From Aestuariicoccus sp032586235 (lineage in GTDB: Bacteria > Pseudomonadota > Alphaproteobacteria > Rhodobacterales > Rhodobacteraceae): DNA of 53,261 nucleotides. Shown here piece after piece: positions 25,293 through 33,868 of this stretch; position 1 is the first letter of the stretch; the number at the start of each line of letters is the position of its first letter. Made by a program: the position numbers and the translations under genes. The notes under the pieces are model-generated. The model was given only the letters and a program-made list of their open reading frames with translations. It was not told the DNA's origin and made no database searches. The DNA lies in assembly GCF_032586235.1 (NCBI RefSeq), contig NZ_JAWHTD010000029.1, positions 1 through 53,261 on the forward strand, given 5' to 3'.

Positions 25293-26552
25293 ATGAAGAT
25301 CCTTTGCATCCACCAGAACTTTCCCGGTCAGTATAAACATCTGGCCCCGGCGCTGGCGCAGCGCGGTCATCAGGTGGTGGCGCTGACGCCCAAGGTCGAC
25401 AAACCGACCAAGTGGAGCGGCGTCGCGGTGGTGCCCTACAAGATCACCGGGCAGAGCACCAAGGGCATCCACCCCTGGCTGGCGGATTTCGAGACCAAGC
25501 TGCTGCGCGCGACCAGCTGCTACCGGGGCGCGCAGGCGCTGAAGGCGCAGGGCTTTTCGCCGGATGTGATCCTGGCCCATCACGGCTGGGGCGAGCCGAT
25601 GTTCCTGAAAGACGTCTGGCCGGAGGCGCGGCTGGGGCTTTATTGCGAGCTTTATCACCTGACGACCGAGCCCTTCCTGAATTTCGACCCGGAGTTTCCG
25701 TCGAAATCGCCCGAGGCCGACAGGCTGCGGATTCGGATGAAGAACCTCAACAACCGCCTGCACGAAGAGGTGATGGATGCGGGCATCAGCCCGACCGCGT
25801 TTCAGGCGGGCACCTTTCCCGACCATTACCGCGACCGGATCACGGTGGCGCATGACGGGGTGAACACCGATGTGGTGGCGCCGAACCCGGACGCGCGGCT
25901 GGAAGTGACCGATGGCAAGGTGCTGACCCGCGAGGACGAGGTGATCACCTTCATCAACCGCAATCTCGAACCCTACCGCGGCTATCACATCTTCATGCGC
26001 GCCCTGCCCGAGATCCTGCGGCGGCGCCCCAAGGCGCAGGTGGTGCTGCTGGGCGGCGACGAGGTCAGCTATGGCGCCAAGGCGCCCGACGGCAAGACCT
26101 GGAAGCAGATCTACATCGACGAGGTGCGCGACCAGATTTCAGACGAGGACTGGAAGCGCGTGCATTACCTTGGCCGGGTGCCCTACGACCGGTTCCTGTC
26201 GATGATGCAGGTCAGCCGGGTGCACGTCTATCTGACCTATCCTTTCGTGCTGTCCTGGTCGCTGCTGGAAGCGATGAGCGCCGAATGCGCGATTCTGGCC
26301 AGCGACACCGCCCCGGTCAAAGAGGCCCTGACCGAAGACGAAACCGGCCGCATGGTCGATTTCTTCGACCACGCCGGGCTGGTGGACCGGCTCTGCGACC
26401 TGCTCGACGATCCCGAGGCGCGCGCCCGGCTGGGCAAGGCCGCGCGCGCGCATGTCCGCGCGCATTACGACCTGCAAAGCGTTTGCCTGCCGAAACATCT
26501 CGACTGGGTCGACCACCTGGCCACGCTGGACCCGCGCCCGCCGCGGGATTGA
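25293..26552 (+). CDS. Glycosyltransferase family 4 (GT-B fold)
   Basis: This 419-residue protein begins MKILCIHQNFPGQYKHLAPA, a signature of a GT4 subgroup acting in polysaccharide synthesis, with a glycine-rich N-terminal Rossmann domain. The C-terminal donor-binding domain has VTFINRNLEPYRGYHIFMRA, AQVVLLGGDEVSYG and VHVYLTYPFVLSWSLLEAMS, the E(x7)E-type region of retaining GT-B enzymes (Glu in LLEAM). It adds a nucleotide-sugar-derived sugar to an acceptor that cannot be identified here. The gene stands alone between leuS and the cytochrome gene, which suggests insertion into the leuS neighbourhood. Confidence 0.88.
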   Translation: MKILCIHQNFPGQYKHLAPALAQRGHQVVALTPKVDKPTKWSGVAVVPYKITGQSTKGIHPWLADFETKLLRATSCYRGAQALKAQGFSPDVILAHHGWGEPMFLKDVWPEARLGLYCELYHLTTEPFLNFDPEFPSKSPEADRLRIRMKNLNNRLHEEVMDAGISPTAFQAGTFPDHYRDRITVAHDGVNTDVVAPNPDARLEVTDGKVLTREDEVITFINRNLEPYRGYHIFMRALPEILRRRPKAQVVLLGGDEVSYGAKAPDGKTWKQIYIDEVRDQISDEDWKRVHYLGRVPYDRFLSMMQVSRVHVYLTYPFVLSWSLLEAMSAECAILASDTAPVKEALTEDETGRMVDFFDHAGLVDRLCDLLDDPEARARLGKAARAHVRAHYDLQSVCLPKHLDWVDHLATLDPRPPRD

Positions 26553-26597
26553 CCCGGTCCTGCGGCGCTTGCAGCGCGGCCCGGCAGGTGGCCGGGG

Positions 26598-27467
26598 TCA
26601 CTCCTGCGGCAAGGTCGAGATATAGGTCAGCACGTCCCCCGCGGCCTCGTCGCCAAAGGCGCGCAGGTTGATCATTTCGACACCGGTATGGGCGTTCAGG
26701 ATCTTGTTCATGACCTCGTCCGGCGCCGCCACCGCCTCGGTGCCGACATAGGCCGGCCCGTCCGCGCCGCCCCAGTCGAGCTTGCGCCCGTCGAACCCAT
26801 GACAGGCCGAGCAGATCGTCTGGAACACCGCACGCCCTTTGTCGATATCGCCCGGGATCACCGCCCGGGTTTCAGTATCGACGTATTTGGTCATGTCGAT
26901 CTGCCCGCGCGAGACGAATGCCGCGATCCGGGTCAGTTCGTCGTCCGTGATCATGTCGGCGGTATAGCCATGGGGGGCGGCGCGCAGCAGCGCCGCGATC
27001 TCGGCCGGGTCGTCGCCGATTGCGCCGTCTATGCCCTTGATACCGGTATGGTGGCTGCCCTTCCGATAGATGCCCGAGGCGCCGAGATAATCCCAGCCAT
27101 GGCATTCCTTGCAGCGCCAGGTAGATTCGCCGGCCTGCTTGGCCGTGGCCGGATAGGCGGGATGAGTGCCCTCGGGCGCATCGCGGTCCAAGGCGTCCAT
27201 CCAGTTGTCGTAGATGCGGCCGCCGGCGGCCAGAAGCCATGCTTCCGACGGATTGCTGGGTGCGCCGTGAATGAACAGCGCCGCCTGGTCGTCATGTCCG
27301 TAATCGTGGCCGTCGTCATCGCTCGCCCCGGCCGGAGCGGCCAGACCCGCGCAGACGCAGACCGATGTCAAAATATTCCGGATTCGTTTGAAACACGCAT
27401 TCGTCCCCCTTGCCCCGGTTGCGATTCCCAAGGCTGCCAAAACGCGCGTTTCGGGGCACCATACCAT
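26598..27467 (-). CDS. Di-haem c-type cytochrome, exported
   Basis: Two CxxCH motifs, CKECH and CSACH, each bind a covalent haem in a periplasmic electron carrier. The first follows an unusual N-terminal domain (AEEGTHP-type region, then WRCKECHGWDYLG); the second begins a normal cytochrome c domain with downstream Met candidates (EVMNKI; VEMINLRAF). The signal peptide is clear (FKRIRNILTSVCVCAGLAAP, then AGA), but no ATG or GTG lies just before it. Candidates are ATG at 27465-27467, and TTG at 27429-27431 or closer. I give the ATG but do not trust it. The His- and Asp-rich linker after cleavage (DDDGHDYGHDD) may bind metal. Confidence 0.85.
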   Translation of the reverse strand: MVWCPETRVLAALGIATGARGTNACFKRIRNILTSVCVCAGLAAPAGASDDDGHDYGHDDQAALFIHGAPSNPSEAWLLAAGGRIYDNWMDALDRDAPEGTHPAYPATAKQAGESTWRCKECHGWDYLGASGIYRKGSHHTGIKGIDGAIGDDPAEIAALLRAAPHGYTADMITDDELTRIAAFVSRGQIDMTKYVDTETRAVIPGDIDKGRAVFQTICSACHGFDGRKLDWGGADGPAYVGTEAVAAPDEVMNKILNAHTGVEMINLRAFGDEAAGDVLTYISTLPQE

Positions 27468-27579
27468 AAATTTCGGGATTGCGCAGTTAACCGCGCCCTT
27501 CACCCGCCGGCGGCGGATGGGCCCCGGCCTATGGCCGCGGAGCGCCCGTGCGTCTGTCCGCAGGGGCGCGACGGCAGTG

Positions 27580-28074
27580 TCAGAGATTGCTGTCCTGGCG
27601 TCGAAGCTGACGGGCGCGGGTCAGGATCGCGTCCTCGACCGCGCGCAGGGTGGCCGCGTTGACGGGCCCCGAGCGGGTCATCAGCGCAAGGTTCAGCGAC
27701 CGTGCATCGAGCGCCGGATCGTTGACCAGAATCGTGGCACGATAAGCCTGTCCCCCGCCGGGCGGGCGGCCATAGCCGGTGACGATCACCCCTGTGAAGG
27801 GATCGACCGATTCGACCGGCAGAAAATCGAGCGTTTCCAGCGTGGCGTTCCAGATATACTTGTTGACCGATCCGATCTGCCCTGCATCGGGACGCTCGCG
27901 GAACAGGTCCCAGATGGTCGAACGCGGACGCGGCCGGTCTTCGTAGATGATGTCATCGATGATTTCGTCGGCGGGCCGGGTTTCCACCGGCGCCTGATTG
28001 CCACGGCTGCAAGCCGAAAGCGCGATCACCGACGCCATCAGGCCAAAGCCGAGAATTCTTGTCGGTCCGGTCAT
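27580..28074 (-). CDS. DUF3576-domain lipoprotein
   Basis: This 164-residue protein has a signal peptide ending MASVIALSAC and the DUF3576 pattern: VNKYIWNATLETLDFLPVES, then DPFTGVIVTGYG, then SLNLALMTRSG. The family is alphaproteobacterial, of unknown function, and usually found next to leuS-lptE-holA, suggesting an envelope role. The ATG at 28074 has AGGAG eight bases upstream. Here two genes lie between it and leuS. Confidence 0.88.
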   Translation of the reverse strand: MTGPTRILGFGLMASVIALSACSRGNQAPVETRPADEIIDDIIYEDRPRPRSTIWDLFRERPDAGQIGSVNKYIWNATLETLDFLPVESVDPFTGVIVTGYGRPPGGGQAYRATILVNDPALDARSLNLALMTRSGPVNAATLRAVEDAILTRARQLRRQDSNL

Positions 28075-28251
28075 GACGTCGCTCCTGCTCATGCGCAATC
28101 AAGCCTTTGCATACAAGCCACCGGGCCTGCGGACAAGCCGAAGTTACCGCCTTTCCCGCGCCGCGCGAACGACAGTCGGAACGGGGCCTGAAAAGCTTGT
28201 GGCAAATGCGCATCACTGACGACCTTGTTGCGCGCGGCGTTTTTCGATCGC

Positions 28252-28281
28252 TTGCAATGCACCCCCTCGCAGGAGCATAGA
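28252..28281 (+). promoter_or_regulatory. Candidate porin promoter
   Basis: TTGCAA and CATAGA are separated by 18 bases, about 60 bases before the porin ATG. It is moderate by eye; the porin is expected to be strongly transcribed, so an upstream activator is likely. Confidence 0.3.
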
Positions 28282-28341
28282 ACCCCCATCAACACCGGGC
28301 GACCGGATTGGTACGTGCCTTACGAACACATGAGGGAAATC

Positions 28342-29301
28342 ATGAAAAACATTCTTCTTGCCACCACGGCGCTGGTCGCCACCGCTGGCATCGCATCGGC
28401 TGAAGTTGCCCTCAGCGGCTACGCTGAACTGGGTATCTTCCAGAACGAAAATGACTCTGGCGACGGCGCCTCGCCGCTCGCATCGGATACTACTCGCGTC
28501 TTCACCGACATCGACGTGACCTTCTCGATGACTGGCGAAGCTGACAACGGCCTGACCTTCGGTGCAAGCATCGACCTGGATGAGCTGGACGGCGACGGCG
28601 ACACCTCCGACGCAGCGCGTCTGCCCGACTCGACCATCTTCATGGCATTCGGCCCGATGACCCTGACCGTCGGCGACACCGACTCGGCATTTGACGCTCG
28701 TCTGACCGAAACCGCCATCGGCGGCGCGATCAACGACGATCACACCGTGCACCCCGGCTACAACGGCAACTCCGCTCTGGACGAAGCCTACGGCGGCCAG
28801 GAAATCCGTCTGGACTACGCGTTCGACTCGTTCACCGCCAGTGTGTCGATGTCGCCCGACCGTTTCGACAACTTCGACCCGAGCTTCGCAGTGGGTGTGT
28901 CCTACAACGCAGAGCTGGCCGGTCTCGACCTGGGCGTTGGCCTCGGCTACATCCAGGTGGACGAAAGCGCGTTCGTCTATGACCAGATCATCGGTCTGAG
29001 CCTGAGCACCACGTTCAACAACGGCCTGCAGGGTATCCTGAACTACAGCCACTGGACCGACGACTCGACCGGCGGCGCAGACGATGCAAGCCACATGGCA
29101 GTTGGCCTCGGCTACTCCATGAACGCCCTGACCATCGGCTTCAACTACGGCGTCTATGACCTGCCGGGTGGCGACGTCGAAGGCTACGGCCTGGCCGTCA
29201 ACTACGATCTCGGCGGCGGTCTCGTTGCTCAGCTGGGCTACGGCGCAGGCGACGATCCGTACGAAGACACCTTCTCGCTGGGTGTGGCAATGTCCTTCTA
29301 A
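28342..29301 (+). CDS. Outer-membrane porin
   Basis: This 319-residue protein has a signal peptide (MKNILLATTALVATAGIASA) followed by EVALSGYAELGIFQNE, the standard first strand of Rhodobacter-type trimeric porins, alternating amphipathic strands with an acidic loop region, and a C-terminal Phe (GVAMSF) needed for outer-membrane insertion. Codon use is clearly biased to CGT, GGT, CTG and GAC compared with neighbours, as in very highly expressed genes. TGAGGGA precedes the ATG and a strong terminator follows. It is monocistronic. Confidence 0.95.
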   Translation: MKNILLATTALVATAGIASAEVALSGYAELGIFQNENDSGDGASPLASDTTRVFTDIDVTFSMTGEADNGLTFGASIDLDELDGDGDTSDAARLPDSTIFMAFGPMTLTVGDTDSAFDARLTETAIGGAINDDHTVHPGYNGNSALDEAYGGQEIRLDYAFDSFTASVSMSPDRFDNFDPSFAVGVSYNAELAGLDLGVGLGYIQVDESAFVYDQIIGLSLSTTFNNGLQGILNYSHWTDDSTGGADDASHMAVGLGYSMNALTIGFNYGVYDLPGGDVEGYGLAVNYDLGGGLVAQLGYGAGDDPYEDTFSLGVAMSF

Positions 29302-29323
29302 GGACTACTGCCTAACGGTAAGA

Positions 29324-29354
29324 GAGAGCGGGCTTCGGCCCGCTCTTTTCTTTT
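29324..29354 (+). terminator. Strong Rho-independent terminator of the porin gene
   Basis: GAGCGGGC, TTCG, GCCCGCTC is a perfect eight-pair stem with a stable tetraloop, followed by TTTTCTTTT. It lies 25 bases after the porin stop. Confidence 0.92.
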
Positions 29355-29397
29355 GGGGCACTGCGTTATAGCAATCGGCACCGTGAAGGAGCCCGCG

Positions 29398-30867
29398 ATG
29401 CCGCCCGTCAATCCACAGCAGATCAAGGTCCGCTACGCCGACGCCCTGCGCCTGTTGCAGGCCGGGCAGGTCGACGCGGCCAAAACCGCCTTTGACGCAT
29501 TGCTGAAACTGCTGCCCGATTCGCCCGAGGTTCATTTCCAGCTGTCGCGCATCGCGCACCACAGAGGCGACGGCGCGGCCCGCATCGACCATCTGGCACA
29601 GGCCCTGCGCAAGAAGCCGAACGAACCGCCGCTGATCGAGGCCGCCATCGACGCGCATGCCGGCACCGGCGACACGGCGGCGGTGCTGGGGCTTTACGAC
29701 CGTCTCATTGCGCTGTCGGGCAAGGCCATCAAACCGCAGGTCGACAAGGCCTCTTACCTGCAATCGCAGGGCCAGTTCGCCGAAGCAGAGGCGCTTTTCC
29801 GCAGGCTGATCCGCGACAACCCCTATGACGGCGAGCTATACCGCACCTTTCTGGGCACCAAGAAACTGGCCGCGAACGATCCGTTGATGGGCAAGATGCG
29901 CAAGGCGCTCGCGCATCCGCGCATGTCCGACGCAGGCAAGATGCATCTGAATTTCGCTATGGCCAAAGCGCTGGAGGATCAGGGCGAAAGCGCCAAGGTC
30001 TTTGCCCATCTGCGCCGCGCCAATGCGCTCCAGCGCAAGGCCGCGCCCTTCGATCCCGCCGCGCGGGACCGCGAACAGGCGGCGATGCTGGCCGCGCAGG
30101 ACGGCTGCGACCTGACACCTCTGCCTGACGGCCACGAACCCACACCGATCTTTGTCACCGGCATGCCGCGCTCGGGCACCACGCTGGTCGAACAGATCGT
30201 CGCCAGCCATTCCGACGTGACCGCCGGGGGCGAGATGGGTCATGCCCTGCGCCTGGCGCTGCAGATGTTCAAGAAGGGTGACGCGATCCGCCCTCTGCCC
30301 GGCATCGCCGACGACGAGCTGCGCACATACGCCAAGGCCTACACCGCTGCCCTTCGCCGCGACACCGGCGCGCGCAGCGGCGCGGTCACCGACAAGTCGA
30401 TCCAGTCACATCTGGTCTTTGGCCTGATCCACCGCGCCCTGCCCGGCGCCCGGTTCATCATCGTGCACCGCGACCCGCGCGACATCGCCGTGTCGATCTA
30501 CAAGAACCACTTTGCGATGGGCACCCACCGCTACGCCAACGACCTGGCTGACATCGCCGAGGCCATCAAGCTTTTCCGCCGCAGCATCGCGTTCTGGCAA
30601 GAGCGCCTGCCCGGAGCGCTGCACGAGGTCCGCTATGAGGATCTGGTCGCCGATCCCGAACCGCAGTCGCGGGCGCTGATTGCCGCCGCCGGGCTGGAAT
30701 GGCAGGATCAATGCCTTGATTTTCACAAGAGCAAGGCCACCGTCAAGACGCTCAGCCTGCACCAGGTCCGCCAGCCGATCTACAAGGGCTCGGCCCAGGC
30801 CTGGCGGAAATACGAGGCCGATTTGCAACCCTTCTTCGACGCATGGGGAGACACACCATGGGATTGA
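29398..30867 (+). CDS. TPR-sulfotransferase fusion protein
   Basis: The N-terminal half (to about residue 240) of this 489-residue protein is a helical TPR array (ALRLLQAGQVDAAKTAFDAL and similar units). The C-terminal half is a sulfotransferase: the PAPS 5'-phosphosulfate loop is GMPRSGTTLVEQIVASH and the 3'-phosphate motif is FIIVHRDPRDIAVSIYKNHF. Such fusions transfer sulfate from PAPS to proteins or glycans; no signal peptide is seen. AAGGAG precedes the ATG by seven bases. It overlaps the YggS-type gene by ten bases. The acceptor is unknown. Confidence 0.93.
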   Translation: MPPVNPQQIKVRYADALRLLQAGQVDAAKTAFDALLKLLPDSPEVHFQLSRIAHHRGDGAARIDHLAQALRKKPNEPPLIEAAIDAHAGTGDTAAVLGLYDRLIALSGKAIKPQVDKASYLQSQGQFAEAEALFRRLIRDNPYDGELYRTFLGTKKLAANDPLMGKMRKALAHPRMSDAGKMHLNFAMAKALEDQGESAKVFAHLRRANALQRKAAPFDPAARDREQAAMLAAQDGCDLTPLPDGHEPTPIFVTGMPRSGTTLVEQIVASHSDVTAGGEMGHALRLALQMFKKGDAIRPLPGIADDELRTYAKAYTAALRRDTGARSGAVTDKSIQSHLVFGLIHRALPGARFIIVHRDPRDIAVSIYKNHFAMGTHRYANDLADIAEAIKLFRRSIAFWQERLPGALHEVRYEDLVADPEPQSRALIAAAGLEWQDQCLDFHKSKATVKTLSLHQVRQPIYKGSAQAWRKYEADLQPFFDAWGDTPWD

Positions 30868-31511
30868 CCGATATTCAGGACCGCATCGCCAAGGCCTGCA
30901 AAGAGGCCGGGCGCAACCCGTCCGAGGTCGCGCTGATCGCCGTCTCGAAAGTGCAGCCGCTGGAACGGGTCGAGGCCGTGCTGGCAGAGGGCCATCGGCT
31001 CTTCGGTGAAAACCGCGTGCAGGAGGCCGCGGGCAAGTGGCCGGAATTTCAAAAGACCTATCCCGACGCGCAGGTCCATCTGATCGGCCCGCTGCAGACC
31101 AACAAGGCGCGGCAGGCGATGGAGCTGTTCAGCGCGATCCATTCCGTCGACCGGCCCAAGCTGGCCAAGAACATCGCGCGGCTGGCGCAAGAAATGGGCC
31201 ACTGCCCCGACCTCTTCATTCAGATCAACACCGGCGAGGAAGATCAGAAGGCCGGGGTCCTGCCTGCCGACGCCGACGACTTCATCGCCGAATGCCGGGC
31301 GCTCGATCTGCCCATTCAGGGGCTGATGTGCATCCCCCCGGTGGACGAAGCGCCGTCGCTGCACTTTGCCCTTCTGGCGAAGATCGCCAAGCGCAACGGC
31401 CTCACCGGCCTGTCCATGGGGATGAGCAGCGATTTCGAAGAGGCGATTGCGCTTGGCGCCACGCATGTTCGGGTCGGATCGGCCATCTTCGGCGAGCGCA
31501 CAAAGGGCTGA
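30858..31511 (+). CDS. YggS-family PLP-binding protein
   Basis: This 217-residue protein is of the PLPBP/YggS family, which holds pyridoxal 5'-phosphate and buffers vitamin B6 and amino-acid pools. The PLP lysine lies in ALIAVSKVQPLERV, and FGENRVQEAAGKW, HLIGPLQTNKA, GLSMGMSSDFEEAI and VRVGSAIFGER are the conserved barrel motifs. It has a single barrel domain and no known catalysis. Its ATG lies inside the end of the sulfotransferase gene, with GGGGAG upstream. A two-way terminator separates it from the converging ATP synthase operon. Confidence 0.95.
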   Translation: MGLTDIQDRIAKACKEAGRNPSEVALIAVSKVQPLERVEAVLAEGHRLFGENRVQEAAGKWPEFQKTYPDAQVHLIGPLQTNKARQAMELFSAIHSVDRPKLAKNIARLAQEMGHCPDLFIQINTGEEDQKAGVLPADADDFIAECRALDLPIQGLMCIPPVDEAPSLHFALLAKIAKRNGLTGLSMGMSSDFEEAIALGATHVRVGSAIFGERTKG

Positions 31512-31530
31512 TCCGGTCACACCCGACATG

Positions 31531-31562
31531 AAAAAACCCGGCGCGATGGCCGGGTTTTTTTT
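31531..31562. terminator. Bidirectional terminator, yggS-like gene and atp operon
   Basis: AAAAAACCCGGC, GCGATG, GCCGGGTTTTTT is a perfect 12-pair stem with A and T tracts on both sides. It lies 20 bases from each converging stop codon, so it can end both transcripts. Confidence 0.92.
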
Positions 31563-31580
31563 ATCGTACTTTGGTGCCGA

Positions 31581-32141
31581 TCAGTGCAACTTGGCGCCAA
31601 CCTCGGTGATCGCTTCGTCGATCAGCTTGTTGGCGTCGGTCGCGGTCATCTGCTTGGCGATCACCGATTTGGCCGCCTTGATGGCAACCGCCGCGGCCTG
31701 ATCACGGACTTCCTTCACCGCGGCAGCCTCGGCCGAGGCGATCTGACCCTCGGCAGCGGCCAGACGGCGTGCGATCGAAGCTTTCAGATCCTCCTTGGCC
31801 TGGTCGGCTGCGATCTGCGATTCTTCTTTGGCGTGGGCGACGATCCGGTCGGCCTGCTCCTGCACCTCGTTCTGCTTGCGCTCATAAGAGGCCAGCAGCG
31901 TCTGTGCCTCTTCGCGCAGGGCGCGGGCGTCGTCCAACTCGGACCGGATGCCCTCGGCGCGCTTGTCGAGCATGCCGCCCAGAAGGCCGGGCACCTTGAA
32001 GTAGACCAGCACGGCAAGGAACAGCAGGAAGCCCAGCAGCACGACAAAGTCGGTGTTGCCCAGCGAGAAGAACGGGCCGGAGGCGGCCAGCGCGGGTCCG
32101 GCGAGCGCCGTCAGGGCGGTTGCGGTCAGAATGATACGCAT
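31581..32141 (-). CDS. atpF: F0F1 ATP synthase subunit b
   Basis: This 186-residue stator subunit has an N-terminal signal-like hydrophobic stretch, a membrane helix (FVVLLGFLLFLAVLVYFKVP), then a long charged coiled coil from about residue 60 to the end. It pairs with b' to hold F1 against the rotor. It is the last gene of the F0 operon, three bases after b'. Alphaproteobacteria encode two b-type subunits; the VYFKVPG segment after the helix is typical of the b copy. Confidence 0.95.
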   Translation of the reverse strand: MRIILTATALTALAGPALAASGPFFSLGNTDFVVLLGFLLFLAVLVYFKVPGLLGGMLDKRAEGIRSELDDARALREEAQTLLASYERKQNEVQEQADRIVAHAKEESQIAADQAKEDLKASIARRLAAAEGQIASAEAAAVKEVRDQAAAVAIKAAKSVIAKQMTATDANKLIDEAITEVGAKLH

Positions 32142-32144
32142 GTC

Positions 32145-32690
32145 TTACCCTTTCAGCTGGTCTGCGACGGCCGCGTCGATGGCTTTGTCGTCTGCCTTGC
32201 CGCCCAGGGCTGCAACGACCGCAGCCGCCGTTTCCTTGGCAACCGCTTCGACATTCTCCATCGCCGAGGCGCGGATTTCGGAAATGGCCTTTTCCGATTC
32301 GGCCGCCTTTGCGGCGATCTCGGCATCGGCTTTCTTGGTGGCGTCGGCCAGTTCGGCCTTGATTTCGTCGCGGGCCTCTTGCGCGATGGCCTGCGCCTGG
32401 GCGCGTGCGTCGGCGAGTGCTTTGTCATAGGCCTTTTCGGCCTCTTCCGCCTTGCGCTTCAGGTCTTCGGCAGCGGCCAGATCGTTGGTGATCGTCCCCT
32501 GACGTTCCGCCAGAACGGCGGCAATCCGCGGCAGGGCGATGCGCGACAGCACAAAGAAGATCACCACCAGCGTGATGACCAGCCAGAAGATCTGGTTGGG
32601 GAACCAGTCGAAGCACAGCTGCGGCATGCCGATGGCGCTGCCACCAGCGTCGATGCAGGTGCTTGCGGCCCCTTGGGTTTCGGTCGCCAT
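32145..32690 (-). CDS. atpX: F0F1 ATP synthase subunit b'
   Basis: This 181-residue second stator subunit has an N-terminal segment of about 25 residues, then a membrane helix (IFWLVITLVVIFFVLSRIAL), then an Ala/Glu/Lys-rich coiled coil. MPQLCFDWFPNQIFWL is diagnostic of b' in photosynthetic and related alphaproteobacteria. It lies 118 bases downstream of atpE, with two hairpins in the gap. It is also called atpG or atpF' in some annotations. Confidence 0.94.
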   Translation of the reverse strand: MATETQGAASTCIDAGGSAIGMPQLCFDWFPNQIFWLVITLVVIFFVLSRIALPRIAAVLAERQGTITNDLAAAEDLKRKAEEAEKAYDKALADARAQAQAIAQEARDEIKAELADATKKADAEIAAKAAESEKAISEIRASAMENVEAVAKETAAAVVAALGGKADDKAIDAAVADQLKG

Positions 32691-32726
32691 GTCGTCCTCC
32701 GTCGGAACTTGTCTTTACTTTAGCAG

Positions 32727-32780
32727 CTCACCCGGGGGTGAGACACATCGGGCGGCCAGAGCCTTGGCCAAAGCCGCCCG
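32727..32780 (-). promoter_or_regulatory. Two intercistronic hairpins between atpE and the b' gene
   Basis: CTCACCC/GGGTGAG at 32727-32742 forms a seven-pair stem, and CGGGCGGC/GCCGCCCG (32749-32756 and 32773-32780) an eight-pair stem. Neither is followed by a T tract on the minus strand. I infer mRNA processing or attenuation sites that keep subunit c, needed in about ten copies, above the b subunits. Confidence 0.5.
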
Positions 32781-32808
32781 CGCGTAAGGATCGTGTGTCC
32801 GAAGCGGT

Positions 32809-33033
32809 TTAGACGGCGAACATCAGCAGCAGCGACACGAGGAAGGCAAAGATGCCCAGCGCTTCTGCGAATGCGATACCGATGAAGAGCGTTGCCGTCT
32901 GCGATGCAGCGGCGGAGGGGTTGCGCAGAGCGCCGGCCAGATAGTTGCCAGCCACGTTGCCCACCCCGATGGCGGCCGCGCCGGAACCGATTGCTGCCAG
33001 GCCTGCGCCGATGTGTGCCAGATCGCCTTCCAT
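32809..33033 (-). CDS. atpE: F0F1 ATP synthase subunit c
   Basis: This 74-residue proteolipid has two membrane helices joined by the polar loop ALRNPSAA. The ion-binding carboxylate is the Glu in IGIAFAEALGIF in helix 2. The glycine-rich helix 1 (GAGLAAIGSGAAAIGVG) packs the rotor ring. The residues around the Glu look proton-type, with no Na+-type Gln/Glu pair in helix 1. It lies 76 bases after atpB. Confidence 0.97.
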   Translation of the reverse strand: MEGDLAHIGAGLAAIGSGAAAIGVGNVAGNYLAGALRNPSAAASQTATLFIGIAFAEALGIFAFLVSLLLMFAV

Positions 33034-33109
33034 GATGAATCTCCTTACGATTGGAAGTTGGATATTGGGTTGTTTGCTTGCGTGAGGCGGGTTGGACCCC
33101 GCCGCTGCA

Positions 33110-33868
33110 TTAGTGATGCGGGTGCAATGCGTCCTTGAGATAGACGCAGGTCAGGATGGTGAACACGTAGGCCTGAATGAAGGACACCAGCACCTCGAGC
33201 CCGTACATCGCCGTGATTGCCACGACCGACAGGGGCGAGATGGCGGCAATGGCCGCGAAGCCCGCGAACACCTTGATCACGGCGTGACCGGCCATGACGT
33301 TGCCGGCAAGACGAATGGAGTGGCTGACCGGACGCACGAAGTACGAGATCAGTTCGATCACCGCCAGAACGGGGCGCAGCGGCAGCGGTGCCGAGGCCAC
33401 CCAGAAGAGGCCCAGAAACGACGCGCCATTCTTGATGAATCCCAGGATCGTCACCGTCAGGAACACCGCCAGCGCCAGCACGATCGTCACCGCGAAATGC
33501 GAGGTCGTGGTAAAGGACAGCGGTATCAGGCCGAGGAAGTTGGCAAAGACGATGAAAAGAAACAGCGTCATGATATACGGGAAGTAAACGACGCCTTCCT
33601 TGCCCGTGATATCCTCGACCATCTTGTAGATAAAGCCATAGGCCAGCTCGGCGATGGACTGGCTGCGCGAGGGTACGACCGCGCGGCGCGCGGTGCCCAG
33701 AACCATCAGACCGACCACGCAGAGAACGGCCAGCGCCATCCAGAGCGTCACGTTGGTGATCGTGAACACCCCGATCGGGCCGTCGCCGAACAGCGGCTTG
33801 ACGATGAACTGGTCCATCGGGTGGAACACCAGGCTGCTTTCTTCGGCTCCGTGCGCTTCAGTCGCCAT
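33110..33868 (-). CDS. atpB: F0F1 ATP synthase subunit a
   Basis: This 252-residue stator channel subunit has five or more membrane helices. The essential Arg lies in SHSIRLAGNVMAGH, and ALHPHH forms the C-terminus. I start at the ATG before ATEAHGAEES because AGAGGAAAC is just upstream; an in-frame ATG eight codons earlier lacks one. The start overlaps atpI by 11 bases. Confidence 0.97.
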   Translation of the reverse strand: MATEAHGAEESSLVFHPMDQFIVKPLFGDGPIGVFTITNVTLWMALAVLCVVGLMVLGTARRAVVPSRSQSIAELAYGFIYKMVEDITGKEGVVYFPYIMTLFLFIVFANFLGLIPLSFTTTSHFAVTIVLALAVFLTVTILGFIKNGASFLGLFWVASAPLPLRPVLAVIELISYFVRPVSHSIRLAGNVMAGHAVIKVFAGFAAIAAISPLSVVAITAMYGLEVLVSFIQAYVFTILTCVYLKDALHPHH

